A stretch of DNA of 64,000 bases from G965220825 sp965220825 (GTDB lineage Bacteria > Pseudomonadota > Alphaproteobacteria > UBA828), in the NCBI GenBank assembly GCA_965220825.1, contig OZ244839.1, forward strand, positions 2,666,001 to 2,730,000, in the 5' to 3' direction. Every line of letters starts with the position of its first letter. Position 1 is the first letter of the stretch. A program made the translations under genes and the position numbers. This document shows positions 17,255 to 26,137 of this stretch, one piece after another. The notes under the pieces are model-generated. The model saw only the letters and a list, made by a program, of their open reading frames with translations, was not told the DNA's origin and ran no database searches.

Positions 17255-18568
17255 GTGAGCGCGGTTCCGGATCGGGCGGCGCTCGATCCCATCGAGACCG
17301 CGAGCCGCGACGCGCTCTCTGCGCTTCAGGCGGACCGCCTCCGCCATACGGTTCGCCGTGCCTACGAGAACGTGCCTCATTACCGCACCCGGTTCGATGC
17401 CCTGGGCCTCCACCCGGAAGATCTGGATCTGCCCGCGGATATCGCCCGGCTGCCATTCACTGAGAAGGAAGACCTGCGGGCGGGCTATCCCTTCGGGCTT
17501 CTCGCCGTCCCCCGGCGGGAACTCGTGCGTATCCATGCTTCGAGCGGGACCACCGGGCGGCCCACGGTGGTGGGATATACGAGGCGGGACATCGAGGTCT
17601 GGGCCGATCTGGTGACCCGTTCCATCCGGGCCGCCGGCGGCCGTCCGGGGGACGTCGCCCATGTGGCCTATGGCTACGGCCTCTTTACCGGCGGCCTCGG
17701 CGCCCATTACGGCGCGGAGCGGCTGGGCTGTACGGTGATACCGGCCTCCGGCGGCATGACGGCGCGGCAGGTCCGCCTGATCCACGACCTCGCGCCCGGC
17801 ATCATCATGGTTACGCCCTCCTACATGCTGGCGATCGCCGACGAATTCGAGCGCCAGGGCCTGGATCCCGCCGAATCGTCGCTTCGCATCGGTATTTTCG
17901 GGGCCGAGCCCTGGACCGAGTCCATGCGCGCGGAGATCGAAGCCCGTTTCGCGCTGGACGCGGTGGACATCTACGGCCTCTCCGAGCTCATGGGGCCCGG
18001 CGTTGCCAGCGAATGCGTGGAGACGAAGGACGGGCTCCATCTCTGGGAGGACCACTTCTTCCCCGAGATCGTCGATCCGGAGACGGGCGCGCCGCTTCCC
18101 GAGGGCGCGCGGGGCGAACTCGTCATCACCACGCTCACGCGGGAGGCCATGCCGCTCATCCGCTATCGGACGCGCGACCTCACCCAGCTGCTTCCCGGTA
18201 CCGCGCGGACGATGCGCCGGCTGGAGCGTATCGCCGGACGCTCCGACGACATGCTCATCCTGCGCGGGGTCAATCTCTTTCCCAGCCAGATCGAAGGGCT
18301 GATCCTTGCGCAGCCCGATCTTGCGCCTCACTATATTCTGGAGCTTCGGCGCGAGGGCCGTCTCGATGCGCTCTCCGTCCGCGTCGAGGCCCGCACCGGC
18401 GCCGCGGGCGATGCGGGGCGGAGCGCGGCGGCGCTCGCCCAGGCGATCAAGTCGGAAATCGGCGTGAGCGTGCGCGTTCTGGTCGAGCCGCCCGGCGGGA
18501 TCGAGCGCTCCGCCGGAAAGGCGAAGCGCATCCTCGACCTCCGTGCCGAGGCCGGGGAGCAGCAATGA
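17255..18568 (+). CDS. Phenylacetate-CoA ligase-like AMP-forming enzyme (PaaK family)
   Basis: A 437-residue adenylate-forming ligase that would activate an aryl or related carboxylic acid to its CoA thioester. Visible features are VPHYRTRFDALG near the start, the ATP-binding SSGTTGRPTVVGYT near residues 95-108, VDIYGLSELMGPG and RYRTRDLTQL. These fit PaaK rather than the longer acetyl-CoA synthetase type. The GTG at 17255 gives a family-length protein. Its stop overlaps the next gene by ATGA, so it is translationally coupled with a ferritin-like diiron protein. Phenylacetate itself is a guess; the substrate may differ. Confidence 0.9.
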   Translation: MSAVPDRAALDPIETASRDALSALQADRLRHTVRRAYENVPHYRTRFDALGLHPEDLDLPADIARLPFTEKEDLRAGYPFGLLAVPRRELVRIHASSGTTGRPTVVGYTRRDIEVWADLVTRSIRAAGGRPGDVAHVAYGYGLFTGGLGAHYGAERLGCTVIPASGGMTARQVRLIHDLAPGIIMVTPSYMLAIADEFERQGLDPAESSLRIGIFGAEPWTESMRAEIEARFALDAVDIYGLSELMGPGVASECVETKDGLHLWEDHFFPEIVDPETGAPLPEGARGELVITTLTREAMPLIRYRTRDLTQLLPGTARTMRRLERIAGRSDDMLILRGVNLFPSQIEGLILAQPDLAPHYILELRREGRLDALSVRVEARTGAAGDAGRSAAALAQAIKSEIGVSVRVLVEPPGGIERSAGKAKRILDLRAEAGEQQ

Positions 18569-19674
18569 AGAGACGTGCCGTGTCCACACGACGAAGACCT
18601 GCCGCCCGCGAACTCGCGGCTGCCGCGGAGGTGCCGCCCGGCGATCCGAGCGAAGCGCCGGATGCGCTCGCGATCCTCTATGACTGCGAGGAGCCGCCGC
18701 CCTTCCCGGAGGGGAACGTCTTTCCCATCGAGTGGCGCACCGAGACGCCGAAGCTCTGGGACCTCTACAACAAGTCCCGCGATCCGGGCTGGTCGCCCAA
18801 CGCGCTCCCCTGGGACACGTTGAAGCCCGAGGATTTCACCCTCGATCAGCGCTACGCGATCGCCTACTGGTTCGCTCTGCTGTCGGTCTTCGACAGCTCG
18901 GGCCCCGCGGTGTTCGCCCGCGCCATGATCCACACCTACGAGACCCATGCGGAAGACCCGCTCAGGAAGTGCTTCTTCTCCATCACCCGCGACGAGGTGA
19001 ACCACGAGGAGGTCTGCCAGCGCGCGATCCAGACGCTTACGCCCGGCGGCCCGCTGGGCTATGAGCCCGAGACGCCGCTGGGCCGGCTCGCCCGCAACAA
19101 TATCAAATGGTACTTCCACAATGGCTGCCGCTACTGGGAGGGCTTCAAGAACGGCGTTCACAAGTTCCCGCTGCCGATCCTTTTCTCCTCCTTCCTGATG
19201 GGCGAGGTGGCCTCCTCGACACTGTTCCACACCATGTACCGGCGGACGACGATCCCGGCGCTGAAGGAGGCATTCCGCCGCGTGGGCCAGGACGAAGCGC
19301 GCCATATGGGCATCTGCCTCACCGTGCTCGAGCGTATCCTGCCGCAGATGACCGACCAGCAGCGGACGCAGATCACCAAGCAGATACGCGCCGGTTACGT
19401 TTTTCTCTCCGGCATTCTTTACGAGCCGCCGGACGAGTTCTGGGAGCTGCCGGCGACCTTCCGCCCCGCCCACCGTCTGCTGGAGGAGGTGGCGCGCGAC
19501 GCGGGCCTCGGGCTCCTCGAACTCGAGGAGCGGCGCGAGAACTGGCGGGCCGCCGTGCTCAAGCTCAAGGGCGTGCTCGACCCCCATGGCGTGGCCTTCC
19601 CCGCCATCCCGGAGATCGGCGTGGACGGCAAGACCGTAAGCTTCGATCCGGAAGACATCATTCCCGTCTTTTAG
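18565..19674 (+). CDS. Ferritin-like diiron protein, probable oxygenase of unknown substrate
   Basis: A 369-residue protein with a ferritin-like diiron ligand pattern: Glu126 (TYETH), Glu144/His147 (RDEVNH), Glu214 (LMGEVA) and Glu244/His247 (QDEARH). This is the E, ExxH, E, ExxH layout of carboxylate-bridged diiron oxygenases and desaturases. It is too long for ferritin or rubrerythrin and does not match the PaaA or BoxB proteins I know. The N-terminal 45 residues are disordered-looking. It overlaps the PaaK-like ligase by ATGA, and with the PaaG-like isomerase upstream the set suggests oxidation of a CoA thioester. The exact family was not recognised. Confidence 0.75.
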   Translation: MKRRAVSTRRRPAARELAAAAEVPPGDPSEAPDALAILYDCEEPPPFPEGNVFPIEWRTETPKLWDLYNKSRDPGWSPNALPWDTLKPEDFTLDQRYAIAYWFALLSVFDSSGPAVFARAMIHTYETHAEDPLRKCFFSITRDEVNHEEVCQRAIQTLTPGGPLGYEPETPLGRLARNNIKWYFHNGCRYWEGFKNGVHKFPLPILFSSFLMGEVASSTLFHTMYRRTTIPALKEAFRRVGQDEARHMGICLTVLERILPQMTDQQRTQITKQIRAGYVFLSGILYEPPDEFWELPATFRPAHRLLEEVARDAGLGLLELEERRENWRAAVLKLKGVLDPHGVAFPAIPEIGVDGKTVSFDPEDIIPVF

Positions 19675-19761
19675 GTGCGTGAACCCCCCGGCCCGCCTGT
19701 TTTTTGTTGTAGGTGCGCGGGGTGACGGCGGCGGCGGCGGCGACTATGCTCCCGGTTCGCC

Positions 19762-20709
19762 ATGACCGCGAGACCGCTGATCGTCGATTGCGACCCGGGC
19801 CAGGACGATGCCATCGCCCTCCTGCTTGCCATGGCATCGCCCGAGGTCTTCGACCTGCTGGGCATTTCCACCGTCGCCGGCAACGTCCCCCTCGCGCGGA
19901 CGGAGGCCAACGCGCGCCGGATTCGGGACCTTGCCGGCAGGCCGCTTGTGCCGGTCTTTGCCGGCTGTCCCCGCCCCATGGTCCGCGCGCTCGAGACCGC
20001 CGAACATATCCATGGCGCTACCGGGATAGACGGCGCGGACCTGCCGGAGCCCTTGCGTCCGGCGGAGGCGGTCCATGGGGTGGACTTCCTGGTGGAAACG
20101 CTCTCGGCGGCGCCCGAACCGGTGACGCTCGCGACCCTCGGGCCGCTTACCAATATTGCGCTCGCAATCGTCAAACGCCCGGAAATCCTCGCGAATGTGC
20201 GGGAGATCGTCATCATGGGCGGGGCCGTCGGCCTTGGCAATGTGACGCCCGCCGCCGAGTTCAACATCCTTACGGACCCCCACGCCGCCCATGTCGTGTT
20301 CGAGGCCGGCGTCCCGCTTACCATGATCGGGCTGGATACGACCCATCAGGCGATCGCGACGCCCGCCCGCCTCGAGGCGCTCCGGGCGCTCTGCACCGCG
20401 CCCGCCCGCGCGGTCTGCGGCATGCTGGACGCGTATGGCGCCCGCAATGCCGCCGCCTACGGCCATGGCGCACCGCTCCACGACCCGTGCGTGATCGCTT
20501 TCCTGCTTGCTCCCCACCTCTTCGAAGGGCGGGAAATGCGGGTCGATGTCGAGATCGGGAACGGCCGGTCGCTGGGCCGTACGCTCTGCGACGTGCACGG
20601 GGTCGGCGGCCTGCCGGCCAATGCGCGAGTGATGGAGAAGATCGACGCTGACGGCTTCTTCGCCCTTCTGGCGGAACGTCTCGCGCGGCTCCCCGCAGCG
20701 GGAGCGTAG
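19762..20709 (+). CDS. Inosine-uridine-preferring nucleoside hydrolase family protein
   Basis: A 315-residue N-ribohydrolase. The calcium-binding signature DCDPGQDDA opens the protein at residues 9-17, followed by LGISTVAGNV, TLGPLTNIALA, VIMGGAV, EFNILTDPHAA and the C-terminal HDPCVIA, all in family order. It would split nucleosides into base and ribose for salvage. Upstream spacing of 87 bases from the diiron gene makes co-transcription possible but not certain. Base preference cannot be read from sequence. Confidence 0.95.
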   Translation: MTARPLIVDCDPGQDDAIALLLAMASPEVFDLLGISTVAGNVPLARTEANARRIRDLAGRPLVPVFAGCPRPMVRALETAEHIHGATGIDGADLPEPLRPAEAVHGVDFLVETLSAAPEPVTLATLGPLTNIALAIVKRPEILANVREIVIMGGAVGLGNVTPAAEFNILTDPHAAHVVFEAGVPLTMIGLDTTHQAIATPARLEALRALCTAPARAVCGMLDAYGARNAAAYGHGAPLHDPCVIAFLLAPHLFEGREMRVDVEIGNGRSLGRTLCDVHGVGGLPANARVMEKIDADGFFALLAERLARLPAAGA

Positions 20710-20748
20710 GGTGCGGGCGGGGCCGTCGCGCGGCTTACGGAGCGCACC

Positions 20749-21453
20749 ATGAGCGGCGAGCGAAAGGTGCCCACACGCGAGGGCGCGCGGCGTTCGGACG
20801 TGGACGCCTTCCTGCGCCGCGTCGCGGCGGTTCCGGCACCGGCCGCGCAAGGCGGCGGCCGGCTTGTCTTCGCCATGGACGCGACGGCGAGCCGCGAGCC
20901 GAGCTGGGACCGCGCATGCCAGATTCAGGGAGAAATGTTCAACGCGACGGCGACGCTGGGTGGGCTTGCCGTGCAGCTGGTCTACTACCGGGGCTTCGGC
21001 GAGTGCCGGGCCAGCGGCTGGGCGCGGGATTCGCGCTCCCTGGTACGCTTCATGACCGGCGTCCGATGCCTCGGCGGCCACACGCAGATAGGCAAGGTGC
21101 TGCGCCATACGATCGAGGAGACGAAACGCGAGCGGGTCCACGCGCTCGTTTTCGTGGGCGACGCCATGGAAGAGAATGTGGACGACCTCTGTGCGCTCGC
21201 CGGAGAGCTGGGCCTTCTTGGCGTGCCTGCGTTCATGTTCCACGAGGGGGCGGATCCGGCGGCGGGACTCGCCTTCCGCCAGATCGCGCGGTTGACCAAG
21301 GGGGCCTATCTGCGTTTCGATGCGTCGAGCGCGCGCCTGTTGAAGGAATTGCTCGCCGCGGTGGCCGTCTACGCCGCCGGTGGGCGCAAGGCGCTTCGTC
21401 ATTACGGACGGCGGAGCGAAACCGTCTTGCAAATCGCCCAGCAGCTCGAGTGA
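20749..21453 (+). CDS. VWA-like domain protein
   Basis: A 234-residue protein with a von Willebrand factor A-type fold: a hydrophobic strand LVFAMDATASREPSW near residue 40 carrying a MIDAS-like D-x-T-x-S, GHTQIG in the middle and LVFVGDAMEE later. There is no signal peptide, so it is probably cytoplasmic. The stop is 43 bases before the J-domain gene start on the same strand. The pairing suggests a chaperone-assisted complex, but the role is unknown. The MIDAS form DATAS differs from the classic DxSxS. Confidence 0.75.
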   Translation: MSGERKVPTREGARRSDVDAFLRRVAAVPAPAAQGGGRLVFAMDATASREPSWDRACQIQGEMFNATATLGGLAVQLVYYRGFGECRASGWARDSRSLVRFMTGVRCLGGHTQIGKVLRHTIEETKRERVHALVFVGDAMEENVDDLCALAGELGLLGVPAFMFHEGADPAAGLAFRQIARLTKGAYLRFDASSARLLKELLAAVAVYAAGGRKALRHYGRRSETVLQIAQQLE

Positions 21454-21496
21454 GCGCGGTGCGCCTCTCGGTCCACACGGAGTTCGCGCGCCGGTC

Positions 21497-22222
21497 ATGA
21501 TCGCCTATGTCGTTCTCGGAATTGCCTTGCTTGCGCTGGTCATGGGGCTTGCGCGCTGGTTTGCCACGGCCAATCCCTCGAACCTCGCGAAATGGATCAA
21601 GTGGGGATTGATCGCGGGCGGCGCCGTGGCGACGGTCTTCCTCGGCGTCACCGGCAGGTCCCAGCTCATGTTCCTGCCCATCGCGGTCACCGGGCTGCCC
21701 TGGCTGATCGGCCGGATGGCCGCCGCGCGCGCCAACCCCACCCCGACCCCCGGTTCGCAGTCCGATATCGAGACGCCGTTCCTGCGCATGAGCCTCGATC
21801 ACGACAGCGGCGCCATGGAGGGGGAGGTGATGCAGGGGCGCCATGCCGGGCGGCGTCTGGGCGAGTTGTCGCCGGTCGAGCTTCTGGAGCTCTACGACGA
21901 ATGCGCGCAACGGGACGAGCAGGGCCGGCGGCTGCTCGAGACCTATCTGGACCGCACCCTGGGAAGCGACTGGCGGGAGCGGGCCGATGAAGGCGCCGCC
22001 GGGCGGGGCGGTGCTTCGGGCGGCGGCCGCGGAAAACCGGGCGGCGCACCCATGAGCCGCGAGGAGGCTTACGAGGTCCTGGGCCTCGAGCCCGGCGCAA
22101 GCGAGGAGGCGATCAAGGAAGCCCACCGCACCCTCATGCTCAAGCTGCATCCCGACCAAGGCGGCTCCAACTATCTCGCCGCGAAGCTCAACCAGGCCAA
22201 GGAGCGGCTGCTCGGCGGCTGA
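21497..22222 (+). CDS. Membrane-anchored J-domain (DnaJ-like) protein
   Basis: A 241-residue protein with two N-terminal membrane helices (MIAYVVLGIALLALVMGLARW and a second around residues 37-70), a linker, and a C-terminal J domain (about residues 185-241). The J domain shows EEAYEVLGLEPGAS and the essential HPD as KLHPDQGG, ending directly after LNQAKERLL. This topology resembles DjlA/Tim14-type co-chaperones, which recruit DnaK to the membrane. The ATG at 21497 is chosen because it starts the first helix. A VWA protein is encoded just upstream. Confidence 0.88.
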   Translation: MIAYVVLGIALLALVMGLARWFATANPSNLAKWIKWGLIAGGAVATVFLGVTGRSQLMFLPIAVTGLPWLIGRMAAARANPTPTPGSQSDIETPFLRMSLDHDSGAMEGEVMQGRHAGRRLGELSPVELLELYDECAQRDEQGRRLLETYLDRTLGSDWRERADEGAAGRGGASGGGRGKPGGAPMSREEAYEVLGLEPGASEEAIKEAHRTLMLKLHPDQGGSNYLAAKLNQAKERLLGG

Positions 22223-22267
22223 AGGCCGTCCGCCCCGCCCCGGCCGCGCCAAGGGAGAGCTTCGAGC

Positions 22268-23173
22268 ATGACGAAACCGGTGCGGACGGCCGTCTTCCCG
22301 GTCGCGGGCCTCGGCACGCGCATGCTGCCCGCCAGCAAGGCGGTGCCCAAGGAGATGCTGCCGGTGTTCGACAAGCCGCTCATTCAGTATGCGGTGGAGG
22401 AGGCGCGGGCCGCCGGAATCGAGCGGTTCGTCTTCGTGACAAGGCAGGGCAAGGGGCCTGTTGCCGACCATTTCGACCGCGACGACGCGCTGCTCGCCCA
22501 TCTCGAGGCCCGCGGCGAGACCGCGCTTGCGGCGGAGGTGAAAAACGCCGTGCTGCCGCCGGACGCCGCGGTCTTCGTCTACCAGACATCGCCGCGGGGG
22601 CTCGGCCACGCCGTGCTGTGTGCGCGCGAAGCGGTGGGCGACGAGCCTTTCGCCGTGCTGCTGCCGGACGAGCTGCTGCTCGCCGAGCCGCCCTGCCTCG
22701 CCGCTCTCATGGATGTCTACCGCGCCACCGGCGGCAGCGTCGTCGCACTTGCCGAGGTGCCGCGCGCGGAAACCGGCCGCTACGGGATCGCCGCCCCGCG
22801 TGAAGGCGCCCGCGGCGAACCGGCGATCCCGCTTGCGGATATGGTGGAAAAGCCCGATCCGGCCGCCGCGCCCTCCACCCTTGCGATTGTCGGGCGCTAC
22901 GTCCTCCACCCTGCGGTCTTCGATCTTCTGGAGGCGCAGCCCCCGGGACGCGGCGGAGAGATCCAGCTCACCGACGCGCTCGCCGCGCTGGCCCGTACCG
23001 GCCCGCTGCACGGGCTCCGCTTCGACGGCCGGCGCTTCGATTGCGGGGACGGTGCCGGTCTGCTGCTGGCTGCGCTCGCGCTTGCGCTGGACCGGCCCGA
23101 CGCAAGAAAGAGATTGCTCCCGTTCCTGCGGGAGACTATCCCTTCCGCGCGCCGCCGGCGGGCGCGGTCTTGA
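22268..23173 (+). CDS. galU: UTP--glucose-1-phosphate uridylyltransferase
   Basis: Makes UDP-glucose from UTP and glucose 1-phosphate. The 301-residue protein has the nucleotidyltransferase opening AVFPVAGLGTRMLPASKAVPKEMLPV, then IQYAVEEARAAGIERFVFVT, QTSPRGLGHAVL, LLPDEL and MVEKPDP. Length is standard. It is followed 28 bases later by ugd, which uses its product, and then by a phosphomannomutase/phosphoglucomutase, forming a sugar-nucleotide supply operon for exopolysaccharide or LPS. The GTG/ATG choice is simple: ATG at 22268. Confidence 0.96.
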   Translation: MTKPVRTAVFPVAGLGTRMLPASKAVPKEMLPVFDKPLIQYAVEEARAAGIERFVFVTRQGKGPVADHFDRDDALLAHLEARGETALAAEVKNAVLPPDAAVFVYQTSPRGLGHAVLCAREAVGDEPFAVLLPDELLLAEPPCLAALMDVYRATGGSVVALAEVPRAETGRYGIAAPREGARGEPAIPLADMVEKPDPAAAPSTLAIVGRYVLHPAVFDLLEAQPPGRGGEIQLTDALAALARTGPLHGLRFDGRRFDCGDGAGLLLAALALALDRPDARKRLLPFLRETIPSARRRRARS

Positions 23174-23201
23174 TTCCTGTTTGCCGCCGAGGAGCACCGC
23201 C

Positions 23202-24548
23202 ATGCGCGTCGCGATGATCGGCACCGGGTATGTGGGTCTCGTTTCCGCGGCCTGTTTCTCCGAGTTCGGGTTCCACGTGACCTGCGTGGACACGGAGCCT
23301 AAGAAGATCGCCGCGCTCAAGGCCGGAGAAATCCCCATCTACGAGCCGGGGCTCGATGTGCTGGTTGCCGGCAATGTGAAGGCGGGGCGGCTCGCCTTTA
23401 CGACCGATATCGCCGAGGCCGTGCCCGAGGCCGATGTGGCGATGCTGGCGGTCGGCACGCCGAGCCGGCGCGGTGACGGTCACGCCGACCTCTCCTACGT
23501 CCATGCCGCGGCGCGTCAGGTCGCCGAGCATCTCGAGGGCTATACGGTAATCGCGACGAAATCCACGGTGCCCGTCGGCACCTGCGACGAGATCGGGCGC
23601 ATCGTCCGCGACTGCCGTCCCGGTGCCGCATTCGATGTCGTCTCCAACCCCGAGTTCCTTCGGGAGGGCGCGGCCATCGGCGATTTCATGCGCCCGGACC
23701 GCGTCGTGGTGGGCGTCGAATCGGAGCGCGCGCAGGCCGTCATGCGTGCGCTGTACCAGCCGCTCTTCCTCATCGAGACGCCAGTGCTCTTCACGGCGCC
23801 GCGGACCGCGGAACTGATCAAATACGCCGCCAACGCCTTCCTCGCCACCAAGGTCACCTTCATCAACGAGATCGCGGACATCTGCGAACGTTTGGGCGCG
23901 GACGTGCAGGACGTGGCGCGGGGCGTGGGCCTCGACGGGCGCATCGGACGGCATTTCCTTCATGCGGGCCCGGGCTTTGGCGGCTCCTGCTTCCCCAAGG
24001 ACACCGCCGCGCTCGCACGAATCGCCGCCGACGCCGGCGCGCCAAGCCGTATCGTCGAGGCGGTGGTGGCCGTCAACGATGCGCGGAAGGCCGGCATGGC
24101 GGCGCGCATCGCGCGGGCCTGCGGCGGCTCGGTCGCGGACAAGACCGTCGCGGTGCTGGGCGTCACCTTCAAACCCAACACCGACGATGTACGGGAGGCG
24201 CCGAGCCTCGCGGTTTTGCCGGCGCTCGTGCGCATGGGTGCGGCCGTCCGGGCGTTCGATCCCAAGGGCATGGAGGAGGCGCGCCGCTCATTCACGGACA
24301 TCGCCTGGTGCCGGGATGCCTACGACGCGGCATCGGGCGCCCATGCGTTGGTCATCCTGACGGAATGGAACGAGTTCCGCGCGCTCGATCTGAGCCGCCT
24401 TCGCACGCTCCTCAAGAGCCCTGTGATCGTCGATCTCCGCAACGTCTACAAGCCGGACCAGATGGCGGAGGCGGGCTTTCACTATACGAGTGTCGGCCGG
24501 CCGACCGTGCGCCCTCGCGGTCTGCGGGCGGCGTCGGCCGGGGCATGA
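23202..24548 (+). CDS. ugd: UDP-glucose 6-dehydrogenase
   Basis: Oxidises UDP-glucose twice to UDP-glucuronate with NAD+. The 448-residue protein begins MRVAMIGTGYVGLVSAACFSEF (the start is given only in part) with a Rossmann GxGxxG, has the central block SNPEFLREG, and the nucleophile Cys263 in GFGGSCFPKD, plus GVTFKPNTDDVREAPS in the C-terminal domain. The ATG at 23202 follows GAGGAG. It overlaps the next gene by ATGA, so it is translationally coupled to the phosphomannomutase. Confidence 0.96.
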   Translation: MRVAMIGTGYVGLVSAACFSEFGFHVTCVDTEPKKIAALKAGEIPIYEPGLDVLVAGNVKAGRLAFTTDIAEAVPEADVAMLAVGTPSRRGDGHADLSYVHAAARQVAEHLEGYTVIATKSTVPVGTCDEIGRIVRDCRPGAAFDVVSNPEFLREGAAIGDFMRPDRVVVGVESERAQAVMRALYQPLFLIETPVLFTAPRTAELIKYAANAFLATKVTFINEIADICERLGADVQDVARGVGLDGRIGRHFLHAGPGFGGSCFPKDTAALARIAADAGAPSRIVEAVVAVNDARKAGMAARIARACGGSVADKTVAVLGVTFKPNTDDVREAPSLAVLPALVRMGAAVRAFDPKGMEEARRSFTDIAWCRDAYDAASGAHALVILTEWNEFRALDLSRLRTLLKSPVIVDLRNVYKPDQMAEAGFHYTSVGRPTVRPRGLRAASAGA

Positions 24549-25945
24549 ACGAGGGCCGCGCTCTCCACCCCTCCATCCTGCGTGCCTACGACATCAGAGG
24601 GGTGGTGGGGGAGACCCTTGCCGATGCTGACATGGCGGCGATCGGTCGAAGCTTCGCCACGATCCTCGGGCACTGCGCAGCGTCCGGGCGCCGCCCTCTC
24701 GTTTGTGTGGGCCGGGACGGGCGCACGAGCTCGCCGGCACTGGAGGAGAGTCTGGCGCAAGGCCTTGCGAGCGGCGGTGCGGATGTCTTGCGTATCGGAC
24801 TCGGGCCGACGCCGATGCTCTATTTCTCATCCCACCGCTTCGAGAGCGACGGCGCCATGATGGTCACCGGCTCGCACAACCCGCCGGACCATAACGGGGT
24901 CAAGCTCATGCTGGGCCGGAGTCCGTTTTTCGGCGCGGATATCGCCGCGCTCGGGCGTGTCGCGGAAGAGGGCGGGCCCGCGGAAAGGGCGGGTTCCGTG
25001 CGGGAGGCCGCGGTCGCGGGCGACTATGTGCGCCGCTTGCTGGACGAGGTGCCGTCGGGCGCGGGCTGGGACCTGAAGGTGGCGTGGGATGCCGGCAACG
25101 GTGCGGCGGGGGCGGTGCTGCCGGCGCTTGCCGAGAGGCTGCCGGGCCGGCACATCCTGCTGAACGCCACCGTGGACGGCACCTTCCCCGCCCACCACCC
25201 GGACCCGTCGGTGGCGGCCAACCTTGCCCAGCTGAGCGAAGCGGTGCGCAAGGAGCGCTGCGACCTCGGGATCGCCTTCGACGGCGACGGCGACCGCATC
25301 GGGGCGGTGGACGGCGAGGGGGCGCTGCTCCGGGGCGACGAGATTCTGGCGCTCGCCGCCCGCGAGGTGCTTCGCGAGAGGCCGGGGGCGACCGTCATCG
25401 CCGATGTCAAGACGAGCCGGACCCTTTTTGAGGAGGTGGCGCGGCTCGGAGGCGCTCCCCTCATGTGGAAGACGGGCCACGCGCCGATCAAGGCCAAGAT
25501 GGCGGAGACCGGCGCGCTGCTCGCCGGTGAGGTGAGCGGCCATCTCTTCTTCGCGGACCGCTATTTCGGCTATGACGACGCGCTCTATGCGGCTCTGCGC
25601 CTGCTGCGGCTGGTGGCCGAGGAAGGCCGGTCTCTCGCCGCGCTCCGAGCGGAGCTGCCGCGGCGCTTCACCACGCCTGAGATACGCTTCCCCTGCCCGG
25701 ACACGCGCCGCTTTGCGGTCGCTGGCGAGATTCGGGCGCGCCTCGAGGCGGCGGGCGTGCCGTTCAACGCGGTGGACGGGATCAGGGCGGAGGCCCCCGA
25801 CGGCTGGTGGCTGCTTCGCGCGTCCAACACCCAATCCGCCCTGGTGGCCCGTTGCGAGGGGGAGGACGAAGCCGCACTCGCCCGGGTCAAGCGCGACCTG
25901 GCCGCCCAGCTCCGCGCGAGCGGCATCGTCCCGCCGAGCTTCTGA
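24545..25945 (+). CDS. Phosphomannomutase/phosphoglucomutase (AlgC-type)
   Basis: Interconverts hexose 1- and 6-phosphates for sugar-nucleotide synthesis. The 466-residue alpha-D-phosphohexomutase has LRAYDIRGVVG at the start, the phosphoserine loop TGSHNPPDHNG (Ser110), the magnesium site DGDGDR (residues 246-251), a sugar-binding GEVSGHLFF and the C-terminal RASNTQSALVAR phosphate site. It starts inside the ugd stop (ATGA overlap) and is followed by an intrinsic terminator, so it closes the galU-ugd operon. Confidence 0.93.
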   Translation: MNEGRALHPSILRAYDIRGVVGETLADADMAAIGRSFATILGHCAASGRRPLVCVGRDGRTSSPALEESLAQGLASGGADVLRIGLGPTPMLYFSSHRFESDGAMMVTGSHNPPDHNGVKLMLGRSPFFGADIAALGRVAEEGGPAERAGSVREAAVAGDYVRRLLDEVPSGAGWDLKVAWDAGNGAAGAVLPALAERLPGRHILLNATVDGTFPAHHPDPSVAANLAQLSEAVRKERCDLGIAFDGDGDRIGAVDGEGALLRGDEILALAAREVLRERPGATVIADVKTSRTLFEEVARLGGAPLMWKTGHAPIKAKMAETGALLAGEVSGHLFFADRYFGYDDALYAALRLLRLVAEEGRSLAALRAELPRRFTTPEIRFPCPDTRRFAVAGEIRARLEAAGVPFNAVDGIRAEAPDGWWLLRASNTQSALVARCEGEDEAALARVKRDLAAQLRASGIVPPSF

Positions 25946-25960
25946 GCGGGGGATGCGCCC

Positions 25961-26004
25961 CGACGCTTCGCCGAGACGCCGTGCGCCGAAGCGTCGTCTT
26001 TTTT
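25961..26004 (+). terminator. Intrinsic terminator after the galU-ugd-phosphomannomutase operon
   Basis: Ten-base arms CGACGCTTCG and CGAAGCGTCG are separated by a 16-base loop and followed by TCTTTTTT. It lies 16 bases after the phosphomannomutase stop. This is one of the few textbook Rho-independent terminators in the window. Confidence 0.88.
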
Positions 26005-26008
26005 AGGT

Positions 26009-26090
26009 ATGCGGGTCTCCAGGCCCGCATGTTTTTGTTGCCAAGGCCGGTGACGGGCCGTCGGCCCGTTGCGGGCCTGGAGACCCGCGC
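26009..26090. repeat. Dispersed palindromic repeat, copy 1
   Basis: Arms GCGGGTCTCCAGGCCCGCA (26011-26029) and its reverse complement (26070-26088) flank a 40-base centre that holds a smaller nested hairpin (ACGGGCC / GGCCCGT). The same arm sequence recurs at 34.8 kb. It sits immediately after the intrinsic terminator and before the carboxypeptidase gene, a typical harmless site for a REP- or MITE-like element. Confidence 0.8.
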
Positions 26091-26137
26091 AGCAAAGGCG
26101 GCAAGCTTGACGGGTTGCGGGGGTTCGGTCGATAAGG

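Noticed and set aside
15706..19674. Calling the 15.7-19.7 kb cluster a phenylacetate (paa) operon
   Set aside because: Only PaaG-like and PaaK-like genes are present; the epoxidase and ring-opening genes are missing, and the diiron protein does not match PaaA or PaaC by pattern.
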